Shown one piece after another: positions 36,701 through 51,700 of a DNA stretch of 64,000 bases (within the stretch, counting starts at the first letter, position 1; the number at the start of each line of letters is the position of its first letter). Position numbers and translations under genes: made by a program. The notes under the pieces are model-generated. The model did not search any database, had not been told where the DNA came from, and saw only the letters and a list, made by a program, of their open reading frames with translations. The DNA lies in assembly GCF_001858045.2 (NCBI RefSeq), contig NC_031982.2, forward strand, positions 28,352,783 through 28,416,782. The letters run 5' to 3'. This DNA comes from Oreochromis niloticus. Its lineage: Eukaryota > Chordata > Actinopteri > Cichliformes > Cichlidae.

Positions 36701-39700
36701 TACTTCCTCTTCTGCCGGGGAACTTCTGTCTTCTCAGGCTACAAGAGGGGCCAAACTTAATGACACTGCACAGGAGCTTTAAAGTACACCTTTAGGGACC
36801 TTTTATCTTGCGCAGTATTCATCTTAAAATATTTATTATATTAACTTTTCATACCACCATTTTCACTTTTCTTTCTTGGTTGCACTTTAAGCAGGCCAGT
36901 GGTTTAAAAACACGACCTGCAACAATGCCACTGACCCTGATATAAGCAACTTTAACTAATTCATCAGATGTTTTTTTTCCCCTTTTTTTGTAAGACTAAT
37001 TTTTCCTACAGGCTCACCTTAGACTTGTAGTCCTTGAGGTCCATATGGTCCTGATGTCGGTACTGGTTGGTGAGTGGGACCAGGGGGATGATTTGTGGCC
37101 TCACCAGTGCCCTTTCAGCCAGAACTTCCGCCATAACCTCACCACCAAAGTCTGACATGACATTTCTGCATGAAAACGAGAGGATAACTTCATAAATCTA
37201 AAGCTGAGGCATTTCAAAGTCATTTAAATTGGCACAAGTCCACATTTTAACCCCAAAGTACACCAATGGATGGGGGGGAAAAAAAATAAATAAATAAAAA
37301 TGTAGTAACAAGTGAATAAGAATCTGCTATGAAGATGCTTTAACTTATGTAGCAACATCCTGTGGGTGCAACGTGGAGGCTGGCTTACCTCTTCTCAAAA
37401 ATCTCCAGTGTGAGGTGCAGCAGCTCTCGCTTGCTCTTCTCCCTCCTCTTGATCATTTCCAGGATTGTGACAGCTCGGCTGAGATCTCTGCGAAGCTTCA
37501 ACATCTTCTCGTACGAGGCCTCATCGTTTTTACGATTCTAAGATGTAAAGCGAAATTTACAAAAAAGGGAAAAGAAATACAAACAATCCCCAAAAGCAAC
37601 ACTGATTGTATAAGACTGCAGAAATGCAGAACTAAAAATTAGCAATAGTAATTAGGAGCACCGACCTTCCTAGTTTGCATCTTCTCAGTGCGTCGTCGGA
37701 AGGCCACGTAAGGGTCACTGGTGCTTGAGCCGTCCCGTTTCTCCTGCTTGACGGTGGGGATGAGAGAGTTGGCTTTGCTGTTTTTCCTCTTGCGGCTCCA
37801 GTAGTCAAAGACCTCTTTGATGAGCTCATCATCCTCTTTCAGCAGCAGTTTGGCCTCAGGAAGACTCACAGCCTGCGAGGGCAACAAAGGAGATAAATAC
37901 AATCACGTTAGAGGGCAGTGAGGGTGACAAATCTGACACTGCCTACCATCAGTGGTTTCAAGTCAGTGTTACCAACTAATGCAGTCTTAAAAAGTTCTTT
38001 AACCGGTGAATCTCACTTTGAAACAAACCTGATATGAATTTGTCTGCAAAACATTTTTTACAGTTCTAACCTGCTGTCCACTGCCTTTCTCCAGCCGGTC
38101 AATCATTTCCTCAAACTGCAGGTAGCTGATCTCCATCTTCTTTTTCAGCTTGTTGACAAAGGCCTCATCATCTGAGTCCAGGTCGTAATCTGGCTGCTCT
38201 GTGTCCAAGCTGAAAGCTGCATGAGGGAGGCAACAAATAAATAAATAAGTTTGTTTTTATTTAACTACAAGGAACGAAACAAAGCATTTAGATTGTTTCT
38301 GGACAAGTTCACACAGCTTGCTTTGGTCTCACTAAAACATACAGACAAGATGCAGGTAACACGGACTCATTCAGTCCAGCATCTGTTTGGATTCCAAACA
38401 GTTTAACGTTTATTCTAATGCTAAAAAAAGAGAATCAATTTGATAAAACGACATCGGAGAGTTTTGTACATGGGAATATAACCAATTATTATTATGGACC
38501 AAGCAGCAACAAAACACCTGCTGCATAAAATATATAATCCAAAATTAAAGCGTTAACTAGAATAAATGAGTGTTCAGCAGCTGTTGGACATGAAGGCTGG
38601 GGATGCACTGGATGATTATCAGGCTTAATTACACCAGATTTGCCATTTCAGACAACTGGAAGGAAGGGCTGTCTGGAGACCGAGTGGAACCAATGAACAG
38701 TAAAGATTATCTGGGTTTTTGTTGTAGAGTGTGGACACAGTGTGTTACGCCTACTGCTCCCTTTTCCCACCTCAAATTTTAGGCCAATCTGTTATATGCC
38801 ATTTAAACATCAGTACCACCGAAGCAGTTTCCATTCAGAAAGCACTACCAGGATGCAACCCTAAAGCGATGTGGCATCTGAACCGCCCTGATGCACAGGA
38901 GGCAGGCATCAACCAATCACCATAAGTGACCATAAACATTGCTTTGGGTCCAAAATGTGCGTTTATGACTGTAAACTATCTTAAATCTGAGGCGGCCATA
39001 AAACTGCTTTGAAAACCTGCATCGAAGCAACGCCCTGACCAATTGAGAGTCAAAGCAGATAGATGCCCGTGTACCACTTAAAGTGGACATGAAACACTGC
39101 ATGTATAAAGTCTAAGTTACACCATGGATCCCTGCTCCTAAAAACAGATACGGATTTAACATCGCCTGTAAAGCTTTTAAGAAATACTTAAAGTTAAATG
39201 TTTTTAAACATGTTAAGCACCATCTTGTGCCATTACAGAACAGCAGTAAGTGGTTCTTCCTTGTTTGGCTAGCTGCATTGAAACATGGAAGTCTGTTTAT
39301 TGTTAGCCTGTTTTGAGTCACCAGACTGACAAAAAACAACACCACCACCACCAAAAAACTTCCCAGGTAAGTATGTAGCAATTCAAACATCACCTTACCA
39401 GGGATGTTACTGGAAAAAAATATTATTGATGTCACTGGTAAGCCTTGAAGTGGTCTGGACTGAATCCTTTAGCAGGCTAAGCCACATGGTTGATACCCTA
39501 GCTTGATCTTACTGATCTAATTCTGGGCTTCTCAGGAGGGCCATAAATGCACCACAGCTTCACAAAGAAAACAAATACAAAAAAAAAAAAAAAAAAAAAA
39601 AGGAGTCATTTTGAGTTCATTAACAACAGAATCTGAAACAAATTTGCATTCTTGTAGTTTGTCTAAAGCCAAGGAGTCTTATCTCAGACATTCAAATAAC

Positions 39701-42700
39701 CACATTTATTTTGCCTGAAACCTCACAGCCAGCTGCATTTATGCAGGCGCATCTGACAAAATCAAATTAAAACATCTATGCTAACTGAACTTATACCTGC
39801 AGTACAAAATGTGCAGATCAAAGTATTCGCAGTTTCAGCTTTAAAATGAAACCCTCACTTCAGATTTAATTACACCAATTCACTTTCATCTTGAGATGCC
39901 AATTAAAACAATAGATGGGCTAGATGGTTATTGAAGAGTAAAAAGACAAGTTCACTTTCAGCCAGGGCCATTAATTTGAAAATTTTAACATTCAGCATCT
40001 TTGCACACAACTGACTTAAATATATAAAAGGTTTTTATATGCATGGAAAATGGCAGGCGTGCTTTTGTAGGATTTTAAATACTTTTGTATAAACACTAAA
40101 CTTTCGAGACTAAGACTGATCCAAACTGGGTTTTCTACTTTTCTACAACCCATCCAAGCCTCAGAGAAAACCTTGAAATTAGTCTAACTAGACAAAACAT
40201 GTCATTTGATAACACTGTATGTTTCAGGTACAGCAAATTGCTTTTCTTTTGAGAAATAATCACAGCAAACCACTTGTGACGCAGCCATGGTTACTAAACG
40301 AAGCCATGTAGCAAAATAATTTTCTTCAATTTCACTACTGGAACAGGCAATCTCGAGTTCTATAGAAAAACATGACAACTTCAAGCAAACAAAGCGTAAT
40401 GCCAATAAAAATGATAAAAGATCTCAATCACCTAAATTGGCTGGGATCATTTTACACTCTAAGTAGCAGCCAACTTTCTACTTTATTAAGTGGCTTGCTT
40501 TCAATATCGGATATATTTAAATGTCAGTTCAGGTCACCTTTCCCCCCTTGCGTCTTGGAAAAACTCTACGGCTACAGAGCTGAGGGGAAAGTAAATCTAA
40601 TAACATGAGTGACAATTTTCAAATTAGAAAAGCAAGTAACACTGATGTGAAATGTTCAACTCATTGCGGCGTATAATTTTTGCTCGGCAAGCCCCCACGT
40701 GTCATTTAACACATTTGAAATAAATGAAGGGAACGCCATTATAGGCTAATGAAAACAACTGGGGCCCCTAATCTGCTACATCACACTCATTTTCTCTGCT
40801 TTCTGCATCACAAACTTTCCATTAGAGAAGCCCACTTACGCTGTATGTGAATTAGCTGCTTTGGCATCTTGAAGTCTCCAGGGTAGAGGGAGTCGTAATA
40901 GGTGATGTTGCTCTCCGCCTCCGGTACTGGGATGACCATGTTGTCCCGCTTCTCGCCATAGACCTGCTGTGCCGAGATGGCCCGCTGGAGATGGTGTTCC
41001 TAAAAGAAACAAGGAGACGAGGTAAGGATGATGTCCTCTTCAAAACAAAACTTAGCAAAGTACTTTTCTTGAAATCAGCAGGCTGATATGAAGGCAAGAG
41101 ACAGAATATCAATGCTGATGCTTTGTAAACATTGTTAAAAGCAACTATCAACCGATATGATCGCCAAGCTGGAGGACAGACATGTCGAGTTAGGTTTAAG
41201 GCCATTTTAAAGGTTTGTTTTTTGTTTTAACTGTAAAACGTCATCCTTAGAATGCTTTGACAATGATAAAATAAAATATTAGGTTAATTTAAAAAAATAA
41301 AACAAACAAAACTCATGACATCAGCGGAAAGAATGCTTTGTGAAAGATTTGGCAACGGGTTAATTTGCTTGTACCTTGCTAGGCAAACACACAGTATTAA
41401 ATTAACTATGGAATAGAAATCCATACTCAGTGGATTGCATCTAATCAGGCTCCAGCTTCTGGGATACTTAACCTAACTTTAAAACTTCTGATATAGCCAG
41501 CAGATATTCAGGCATGAATTTCTGCTTCTGTTTGCAAACTCCTAATGTGATTGGCCGACTCAAATGGAAAGAACTAAACATCTCATCTAATGCCTACAGA
41601 ATTTACATGCAGAAGTTGTTCATAGAAATTAGACTATTTACATTTTAAAAATATCAACATTTGTATGGGTCAAGTGATAGTATGGTCACGTAATACTCTC
41701 ATATGCATAATTATAACCTGACCTTGCCTGTCCAGAATTGTCAAATACAAGGGAAACAGCTTCAGTCGATCATCTCATTCAAGCATATTTTAACCAACAG
41801 ATCCCTCCATAAATACTTTTAAATACTTATTTGTATACCTCATTCAAAGCTAAGCACGAAAGGGCTACAACAAAACAAAATACTGAACAACAAACTTGCG
41901 ACCAGTGAGTCTATTACTTACAAAAGAAAATGGGCTAAAATGAAATGTGATATCCTTTACACACAGAGCTGTGCAATCAAATTTTAATTGAAATTACATT
42001 GTCTTCATGGGAATAGTAAAAACAAGATAATCAAAACTATCACTGTGCCATATCACTTGCAATAATTGTCTTGTTTTCCCTTTAAACACGTCCTTTTACT
42101 TTTGCCTCAAGTCCAAAACAAACTTTCCAGACTTGGAGATTCTGTTCATTTTAATTCACCCTTATGATTCAAATGGAGGGGAAAAGTAAGGCCAAGGAAA
42201 TCTGCTTAAATAAAAGTATCCAGACCAAAATAATTGCATTTTTCTGTAATCAAGATACCCCAGGACCACATTAAAAATACACATCAATTTGGACAACTGC
42301 AGTAATATTCTCTTGCATGCAGGCATTACTGGAAATTCTCAGTGTGGTATGGTTTTGGCTAGCAGGTTATGCACTAGAGTAAGCCAACCCCAGCTACTGG
42401 CACACAGTCTTTGTACTTGGGAACTGACAGGTTAAAACTCAACCAACATCCAAATGAACTGGTTTAATTCTAAAACACACTTCTATCAGGCGATATCTAG
42501 TAAAGCTGAAAGCTGGGGTGACTGTAAAGAACTTGTAACCCTGCAAACTGAGTTCCAGGAGGAAACCAATGACATGCACAAGCTCCAAAAATGACAAAAC
42601 AAACACACTCCTTGAACACAGCTAACTGTTAGTCTTCTACACAGCTCAGTATCAACATAAGCATCAGTGCCTGCTCACGCTTACTGTGTTGGAAAAGTTG

Positions 42701-45700
42701 ATCAAAGACTAAAGACATTTCCTGTTTATTTTTTGTTTGATGTCAGCGCCACTGAATGAGTACATTTTATTCAGTGATGAATATATGTTTCACATACAGT
42801 CAAAAGAGATGGAAGCCAGTTTAAAAAACATTGGCAACAGTTAGTAGTGAAGTGAAACGCATCAGGAAAAAACAGGTCACCAAATAAGTTTAAATTATTA
42901 TTATTACCTGTGTGTCTTTAAATCACTAGCCAAACATTATGTGAAAACAAAGGATTTGTTTTGGTGCTTTTGTTTCTCAAACTTGACTGCAACTCAACTA
43001 CCTTTAACAAGCCTTTATTGTAATTTGGACTTAGAGAAATATGCTCTGCACAGATTAAAATGAAAATCAACACTGAAACTCACACTGGAAACTAATTCAA
43101 ACTAAATTTAACCGAAAACAAAAATTCAAACATACAACACACATATGTAGTTTGGATCCTAATAAAAACAAGAAATGACCATTTGGCTCTAGAAGTACAA
43201 GTTTTAGCTAAATGATCCAATCATTATCTTGAGAGCAGAAATGGAGGCTAACATTTTTTGCCTCATGACAGGTAAATAAGAGATGGAAGCCTACTGCTGC
43301 CAAGATTGCAAGCTTGCTGAGGGAATAAGCAGGAAAGCAGGAAGGCAGGCAGACAGGCTGCAGGGCTGACTAACTGGTTTGCTGGCGGGCTGTTTGTCTG
43401 AAGAGTCAGAGCTGCAGAGCCTTTGGCCCAGAGCCGGGCACCAAGCCACTGGCAGGCATTTCGTCAACAAGGCAGCATGCTGCTGGCCTCGTACAACAGC
43501 TCTCCGGAGAGAGGGTGTGTTTATCGTTTTCCCCGCGGCTGTCAGACACACAAGAGTCGTTTGGGGGGGGGGGGGGGGGGGAGTATTAATGCCCAGAGAA
43601 GGTTGATAAAGTGAATGAGTCAGTAACTGGTCCGTTATTCAAAGCAACTGAACTTTGTCTATTGCCAAAACAATCCCTAATAAGTCCGTTACCGTTGTGT
43701 AATCACATTTTTCCTAGCTTAGATGGGCTTTGGGAGGGTGACCACAGTTTGTCAGGAATAAATGCACCAAATCTGTGATAACATGCTAACACAAGTGCAT
43801 TTGTTTTTACATGACTGCACAAAAAATGTTCACAACTGGGCTATGAAGACAATGAAGGGCTGGGCTACTTTAAACGAGCTTTTGGTATTTGCTTGTGATT
43901 CGGGTCATTTACATAAAAGTCAATTTATTTGAGTAATTTGAGTAAATGAGCCCGGCTTAAAAAGGTTATTTAATATTAATTTTATCTGTTTTTATGCATT
44001 TTAAAACCTTGTTTTTGGTTCTGATCATTTGAGAAGAAAAACGCTCATGCTTGACTAACTGAAACTCCAACGCTGACAACTGTCCTTCAGCTCTGGTTCA
44101 AGCCTCTTGGGAGGTAAAAGCCAAAACTTCCTCTCTGCATGAAAAACCCTGATAATCCATAAACAAATTCTGAGGAGGAAGTACTGAACGGCCACATTCA
44201 GACTCAGCCAATTGGACACCTAGTCCCCCCCCCCCCCAAGACATCAGCTGTGCAGATAACGCTGGAGCCACTGCTGCTTCTTTAGTCACCGGATGTGTTT
44301 GCATTTTACATGCTTCCATCTGCCCAACATGTACCCTTGGGTCTCTAAGACTCCACTAGAGTAGCTCTGCTTGAGTCAGAGTTCAAAATAATCCTCATTT
44401 ATTGTATACTTGACCTCGGTGCAGCATGCTTATCCTTATCAGAATCATGTCATATGCCTGCCTCAAAACTTGTCTGATAGGCTGAAGCAGATGAGAGTAG
44501 AAAACACTGCACATACGCTAACTGCATTACTTCAAAGATTAGCTTAATATATATACTAATATAATATTTAATATGAGCATCCACCATTCAAAAGCATAAC
44601 AAATCCCATTTATCCAGCTTAGCTGACATATAACACATTTCCCAGTGTTAAAAAGCATCAGTGTGATGCACCACCAAGCTTGACACACAGAAGTAGAGAC
44701 CCTGCAACATGTGCACTAGTTAAGTGATCGAAACATTAACATGAGAAATGTAACTTCTTAACTTGGTATTCTGAAAGAGGCAAAACAAGCAAAAAAAAGA
44801 TCAATTTTCTCTTTACAACACCAAGCTTTGCCATTTCAATGCACCAGAGTTTTTAGTGTTATTCAGACTCTTACAGAGACCTTGAAACATTACTGCTCTA
44901 CCACATTGAGGGCAATCTATACAATCTCATATGGTCTGCAGTCATTTATTATTTAAAAATAAATAAATAAAATAAAAAAAAATGCAGCAATCCGATGAGA
45001 ATCATCTACAAGACAAGACTGCAAAATGTGGAATAACCATCATAACAAAACTAATTATTTTAGAGATGCTTTTCAGAACTATCCAGTCAAAACTACCAGT
45101 GGAAATAAACAGAGATTAAGGTGATTTTTATTCCATGAAAAACATAATTTTGGTGAATTTTCAAGTGAGTGTCCACAGTGGCTGCTTTTTCACAGGTTTT
45201 AATCAACATCTGTTTTTACCAATTAAAGAAACAAATTTGTATTCTAAATAAATATAATTATAATGAATGATTACTCATACCTGTAAACAGCAAGTCACAA
45301 CAAACAAGATAAAAAATCTGAGGAAAGCAAATTTGACAAAGTCTGACCTTCAATTTATAGGTTTGTGCTGTCATATGCAAAACTTTCAGTCTACAGTCCT
45401 AAATCTACTTTACGGTGTCCCAGAGCAGTGTTCATCACCACCATTTGCACTTTTTGGGCCCGACAATATCCTGCACAGTCTGTTTAGTACACCCGAGGCG
45501 AGCGGTTGTCTTTACATTTATCGTTGCCATGTGGTGCTGCGATCTGTTCTGAGGATGCAGATTCAGCCAGAGACCCCCCCCTTTCCTAATAGCCTGCAAA
45601 CATAACCCAACCTGACTGGAGTATACTTGAAAGACATTACTTATTTACTTTGTGCATTTCAATATAAAGTTTCATTCCATTTTAGTTTTTAAAAATGATC

Positions 45701-48700
45701 AAAACTGTAACATTTCTATTAAATAACCTCTAATGTACTCATAAACAGTGTGTAATATCATCTGCTAGCAAACTTGTTCTGTCTAATCTTGTTATGCATT
45801 TGACTGGAGAGCCACCACAAACATAGTTTGCCTTATAAGTCATCTTTAATTTGAAGATCACAAAGAGCTCTTTCAAACTATATATGCCCAAATAACATTT
45901 TCATCATGTCTTTGTTACATCTTTCTTCTACTTTATTTCCACCTTTTCCTTCTCACCTCAAGTGAGATCTTCTGAACCGGTTCTAATAAAAAAAAAATAA
46001 AATAATAAAGAAGTCCAGAACTTGATGTTTATTCCTCATATTGTTGCAAGCTGGTTATAAGCTAACATCACACCAGCTAGTATTAGCCTTGCGTATCCTA
46101 AAAAAAAAATAAAAAAAAAAAAAAAAAAAAAAATCACACTTTCCCTCTGAGAAACAGTTTAATTAACATTCTCAAATCATTTAAGAGTTAAGTGCTCCAT
46201 GTCCAGTGTTAGATCCACTTCAAAGTTTCACTAACAGCAGCACTCGCAGACAGAAAAGACCAGGATATCCTCATCTCACCCCAGTATTGTTGTTCATTGG
46301 CTCTTTAACTCATGACTCCTTTCACAAAGTTTTACAGCCTCCTCAAGAGTAAATAGATGTGAAACAAAGAATACTGATAGCTGAGGTAAACCCACTGCAG
46401 ATGAACAGCAGCCAGAGTTTATCCTAGAGCAGCCACTGTAGCTAAAACTGGGCAGGATAAGAAAATAGAATTTAGGGTACTGTAATCTACCAAAATCTAG
46501 TGGTCAGGTTTTACACACTGTACCTTTAGGTTTTTCAATTTTATTATCTAGCATTGCATTATTCTAATTATACTGACCAATTAGAGCTCAACTGCTGGAC
46601 TTATTCTATTTTGTGACATACCTGCCTTACTTTACTTTCCATGTTCTAATGGTTCTAGGTTTATTTTAATGTTTCCTTATTTCTTTGTTCCACCTTTTTA
46701 AGTTTAGTTTAATCGCTAATTAATTTGTGCATTTCCTTTGTATCAGTCTTACAGGCCAGTCATTCATCTGATCTGCACTAACCTGCATGAATGAAACCAT
46801 ACAAATACCTTTTAAACATGCACCATATGCCACCCCACCCCTCTGCACTTCTATACGTCCATGTTCCCATCTTATTCCAACTCTGCTTCCGGGTCCTTCC
46901 GTTATGAGGGAAAACTTTATCGACTAAACAGCCTTGAGCAAAAACACATCGCCTGCCAAATCTAATCAAGCAACGTGGTTGTTTACTTTCCTGGCTGTGG
47001 TCATTTGCCTGACAATAAATAAACTCAGATTGAGATGAACAGTCAGAATACAGAGCATTAACCGATGCCCTCGTACACACACACTTGCACTCGTTTCCTC
47101 ATATACACAGAGGAGTCCAGAAATAGTCCACTAAAATGACCACATCGATCACTGTCAAGTCTGCTGAGCCAGCCGTGGCCTCCTCCACCTTCTCCAGTCT
47201 CGCCTCTGACAGCTACTGTCCCCGACACTGTAAATGCCACTTAACATGATGGACAGCCGCAAGGGACAGTCTGGTAAGAGGCTGTTGAGGGATGCTTAGC
47301 CACAGTACAAAAGCAGTTTTATGCAGCGTGTGTGGGAGAGAACGATATTCAACACCAAGAGTAAAAGAGGTGGGAAAGTAATGGCAGCTACGAGCCTGGG
47401 TTTTTCTCCAGTTGGTCAATTCAAACTCTGTTGGGCAGTTTGTAAAGTAACAAGCAATTAACTGAGCAACTTTCCATCCCGCTTCACACATTAAAAGAAA
47501 TGGGGAGTGAATTTGCCTCGGTCCAGACCTTTGAATCGCTCCAATTCAGCCTGCTCTATAAGACGATCCAAGTCTTTGCAACTTGAATGCAGCCTCATAA
47601 GTTAATAATGCTGTGATAATTTACCAACCCCCAACCCAGTATAAAATGTGCATAGTCACCTTCCGGGGATTACTATGCACATGAGCCAGATCAGCCTGCA
47701 TATAATTAAGGCAAAGTACTTTTTACTTTGCTTGACAGAGATTGATCCATCTTGTGAGTATTTTTGGCCCTTTGATAAACAACTCACTTGTTCACGCTAA
47801 CGTCATTAGCCATTCCCAGATCCAAATGCTCTACAATGAGTCCCCACCAAAAGTAACAGATCATCCAAATTCTTTCTACTCAAATAAAATGATCAGTGTG
47901 GCTGTGCCCAGATGTTATTATGAAGTTTGATTTTCAGGAATCCATTAAGAGAGGGGTTACAAGGTTTAGTTAGAAGAGAATTAGCTAGTTAGTTGACATC
48001 TAATGATGACAGACCATTTTCTAACAGTGTTAGACTTAGTAACTTAGTAGTAAACATATAGCTCTGCTTTGGAAGTACATTAATAAAGAAAACTAGTGAT
48101 GTGAGGAGGGTTTGTGAATGTGGGTAGTTGATGTAAATGACTGGTACCTCCTGCCTGGCTCATGTTACCCGAGGTACAGAGCTCGGGTTAGGTTGACAAA
48201 CAGTTTAAAAACAAAAAACAAAAAAACAGGGAAGATGCAGACTGAAGATGTTGACTGTCCCCAACGGACAAGAAAGCTTGTAGGAGCTGACAAACAAGTT
48301 ATGTGCAGTGTTAAAATAAAGCCGCTAGCTAGTGTTAGCCATGCTCTGAAAATTGTCACACCAATGTTATGCTACATATTTTAGCAGCATCTAAACCATG
48401 TTTTGGTTCATTCACAATGTGATTAGTGTTAAAATCCCTTAAATTCAGCTGGAGAGGGAGGAAAACCAAACAGAAAAAGGCAGAACTAACAGGAAACTGC
48501 AAAGATTTCTGTCAACCAGACTCATTGCCACTGTACATGGACTGATCATGCTTACATCCCTTGAATGACAATTTTAAGCCAGGACTGTAAATGCACACAG
48601 CAACTGTACATTCGCTGTTTGACTGTTTTCTTGAACTGTTGAACTGAGCAGACCTGCTTTACATGTATAGTTTACACACTCATTCTTTAATTAATGGGTC

Positions 48701-51700
48701 ACAGAGTGAACAATTCCGCAGGAGTTGTTACCCATCTGGCAAACGTGCCAACTCACTGGCCTGAAAACCCTCCCTGGAACCTGGAGCACAAACACGTCCA
48801 GAACCAATCTGTCAAACGGAAAGTGAAACAGCTGACGCAGGAAGCTATCGAGTGGACATCCTTTAGCCAGTAGAGACTTTGGACAGGTGACATGCCCCAC
48901 TTTCCCACCCAACAAGGTCACAAGCAACAAAAAAAGGAAAAAAAAACCTGGTGTCCCGCCAGAGCGTGTGGCTGTGTGTATGTACAAGAAGCGTGTCTGG
49001 AAAAGAGGCAAAAACAGATGCCTGTGGGTTCCCAGCAGGGCTGCAGACACTGACCTCACTTTCACCCAAACGTAAACACGAGACAAAGTGTCTGGCTCCA
49101 AAACAAACACGCTACACGTGCTGAGGGAATTTCAGCAATGACAGCTCTTTGGTGGATCTACGCTACCAGAAATACACAAACACGCAGAGACCGGCCTGTT
49201 GGACAGAGATACGACGTTTGAAAGCGTTGACTATTCGTGTGCCAAGCAGGGTTACAAGCATTACGAGGTGCCCTGTTGCCCAAGCTGAGCAGAAAGATGG
49301 ATATGGAAGCGCAAAGTTGTGAGTTCTCAATGTCATGAGTTCAGCTCTCAACTTTTGCTGAAGTTACGAGCTGGTGCAAAGCAAGTAGAGTTGATAATTC
49401 AGTTTAAAACCTTCCTGATGTGCCAGATTTTCTAATTCATTTTCAGTATACTCTTAGGGAGGTATAGTCTCTGCTCAGAATTGTATACATTTAAGCTGTT
49501 GAGCCATACATTGAACACCATCACCGAAGGAAGCGGCGCAGGAAAAATGTTTTTAATGCTTGATCCTACCTGCTACCTGGTATGTTTTCCGCCTGGAAAT
49601 GCAGCTAATAAAAAACAAAGACGAATGCTTCGTCTATTTCAAGGTCATTTATCACCAAGTATATTGAATCTGTGGAAATAATTTCACTGGCTACAACCTA
49701 GAGTGATTTCCACATCACTTTCATTGAGCTATGGGGCCGAGTCAATCCCGATGCACTCATGTTTAAATGTACAAAGTCTCAAAGCTCTAATGTACAAGGA
49801 GGAGGAGGGGAGGTGCAATAAATGGGAAGCTATTGCTTGATAAATTTACAATATCAATCATTTTCTGCAACACTGCTTTAATGTCATTTTTCTTATAGAC
49901 TGATCTTTATAACCTCCACAACCTGTTCACTTGACAGTGCCCGACTGTGCAGAAGAAGCAAATGATGCATCAACCACTCGCTTTTATGAGTGTGTGCACA
50001 GAGCCTGGAGCAGAAAGCCTGGGTTAACAGAGAACGTTGATATAAGTTACTGCTGTGATGCCCGTCACCTCTGATTGGGCTTTTAGGCTTTGTTGAGTCA
50101 GGATAATTAACAGGGTTGTTTTTTTCACCCACACAGCTGAATAATTTTGGTGCTGTCCAGAGGAAAAATAATTAGGACTGAATTTTTAAACAACTTGTTT
50201 GTAATGAGCATTGAATTTACTCAAGCTTAAAATTAAGTTTTGTGCATCCAACGGTGATTTCAGGTAACAAATTGTCCTAACTACATGTGGACCAATCACA
50301 CTTGTGTGCATAGCTACCCTCCAAGAGGCCCACGTGGAGCCAGAGAAAATCTGGCTATGCTGAACATACTATGCAGCGTCTCCCTGCTCGTTTAGCAGAG
50401 CATCAGACTACCAGCACTGCATAGTCTGGCTTAAACGATCCGAAGTGAAACATGCAAAGCTGATGCTTTCTCTGAACACTTTCAGACTGCAGAAAATAAA
50501 TCCAGTTTTTGCCTTCACTGGGTCAAGCACATGGCTAAGGGAGAATAAAGAAAAAGGGACCACGTATCCCTGTGCAGATTAATGAGCGTGGAGGCAAAAC
50601 AAATAATATGTGCTCCTACAAAAGCTAAAAATATACACCAGCAGCAGCAACTACAACAACAACTCAAAATACATTTCCATCTCAAGTCTGACGCAGAATT
50701 CATAACAGACAGCTCCAAACACGGAGCGGCTGGCACGCAGCAGGCCTTGGCCTACCTCTTATGATAATATGACTGTTACATAACCAAGCACTCCAGCTGA
50801 GCAGAGCACAGACTTTGAAGTGACAGCAACCCCCACCTCCTCTCCTCCTTCCTGCCGCCCTGATCTCCTCTGGAGCGCCACGTGCCGCTGGTCTGCCAGC
50901 CCGCTGTGCCATCTGACACACTGAACCCCTGACACCGAGCCTCCACAACACTGGCTGCAACACACTTTGCTTGAATAATTTAGGAAAAAAAGTATCCAAC
51001 ACAGATCCCTGTAGAGATATCCCCCTCGTGTACTCAACCTTATATTTAAACATCAGACAAGACTGCTGGGTAAGCTGTACAGCAGACTCCTCAGAGAAGC
51101 AGATATATTGTTTAATACTCCCAGGATGAGGGCACTGCTGTGTCAGACTGCTGTATAGTAAATTACATAAAAAGCGAAGAACAGGAAAAAGAAATCCCAC
51201 AGGGTGCATGTGCTTTACAAACACCCCCACCCTATTTTTGAAATAATCACAACAGCCCTGTGGGATGCAGCAGGAAGCAGAATTTGTCAAGTTACTTGCA
51301 GGGACATCAAACTAGAAAGATAAGTTTCTCTAACAATTATCTGCAAGCTTTCATGAGTTTTGAAAAGTAACAATGTTCTTATATGGATAGTCAACTATCA
51401 ATGTACGTTAACCAGAGAGATGCTCATCCCACAGTGGCTTTCCTGTGGAGTAACAGGAAACACAAAAAAATTTAATTAAACATATAAACCCAAGCACTTT
51501 TAGGTAATTTAAACTATCTTTTCTGGTTTATTTTGATGTTTAAATATTCCTTCTATGCACAACTGAATATCACCACATTGCAATGAGAGATGCCGGTGAC
51601 AGCGCCTCTGGAAAATTGACAGCATTAACATATTACAGAGAAGCATCTTCTTGGTTAGAGTGACAATAAGTTATTTACCTGTGTGACTGCTGCACATGCA

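Noticed and set aside
39581..39601. Poly(A) tract as a sign of a processed pseudogene
   Set aside because: No coding-like sequence or target duplication upstream; simple A run inside epc1 intron 2.
50700..51290. 196-codon minus-strand open frame in epc1 intron 1
   Set aside because: No recognisable domain, biased composition from GC-rich shadow frames, and no splice or promoter support.
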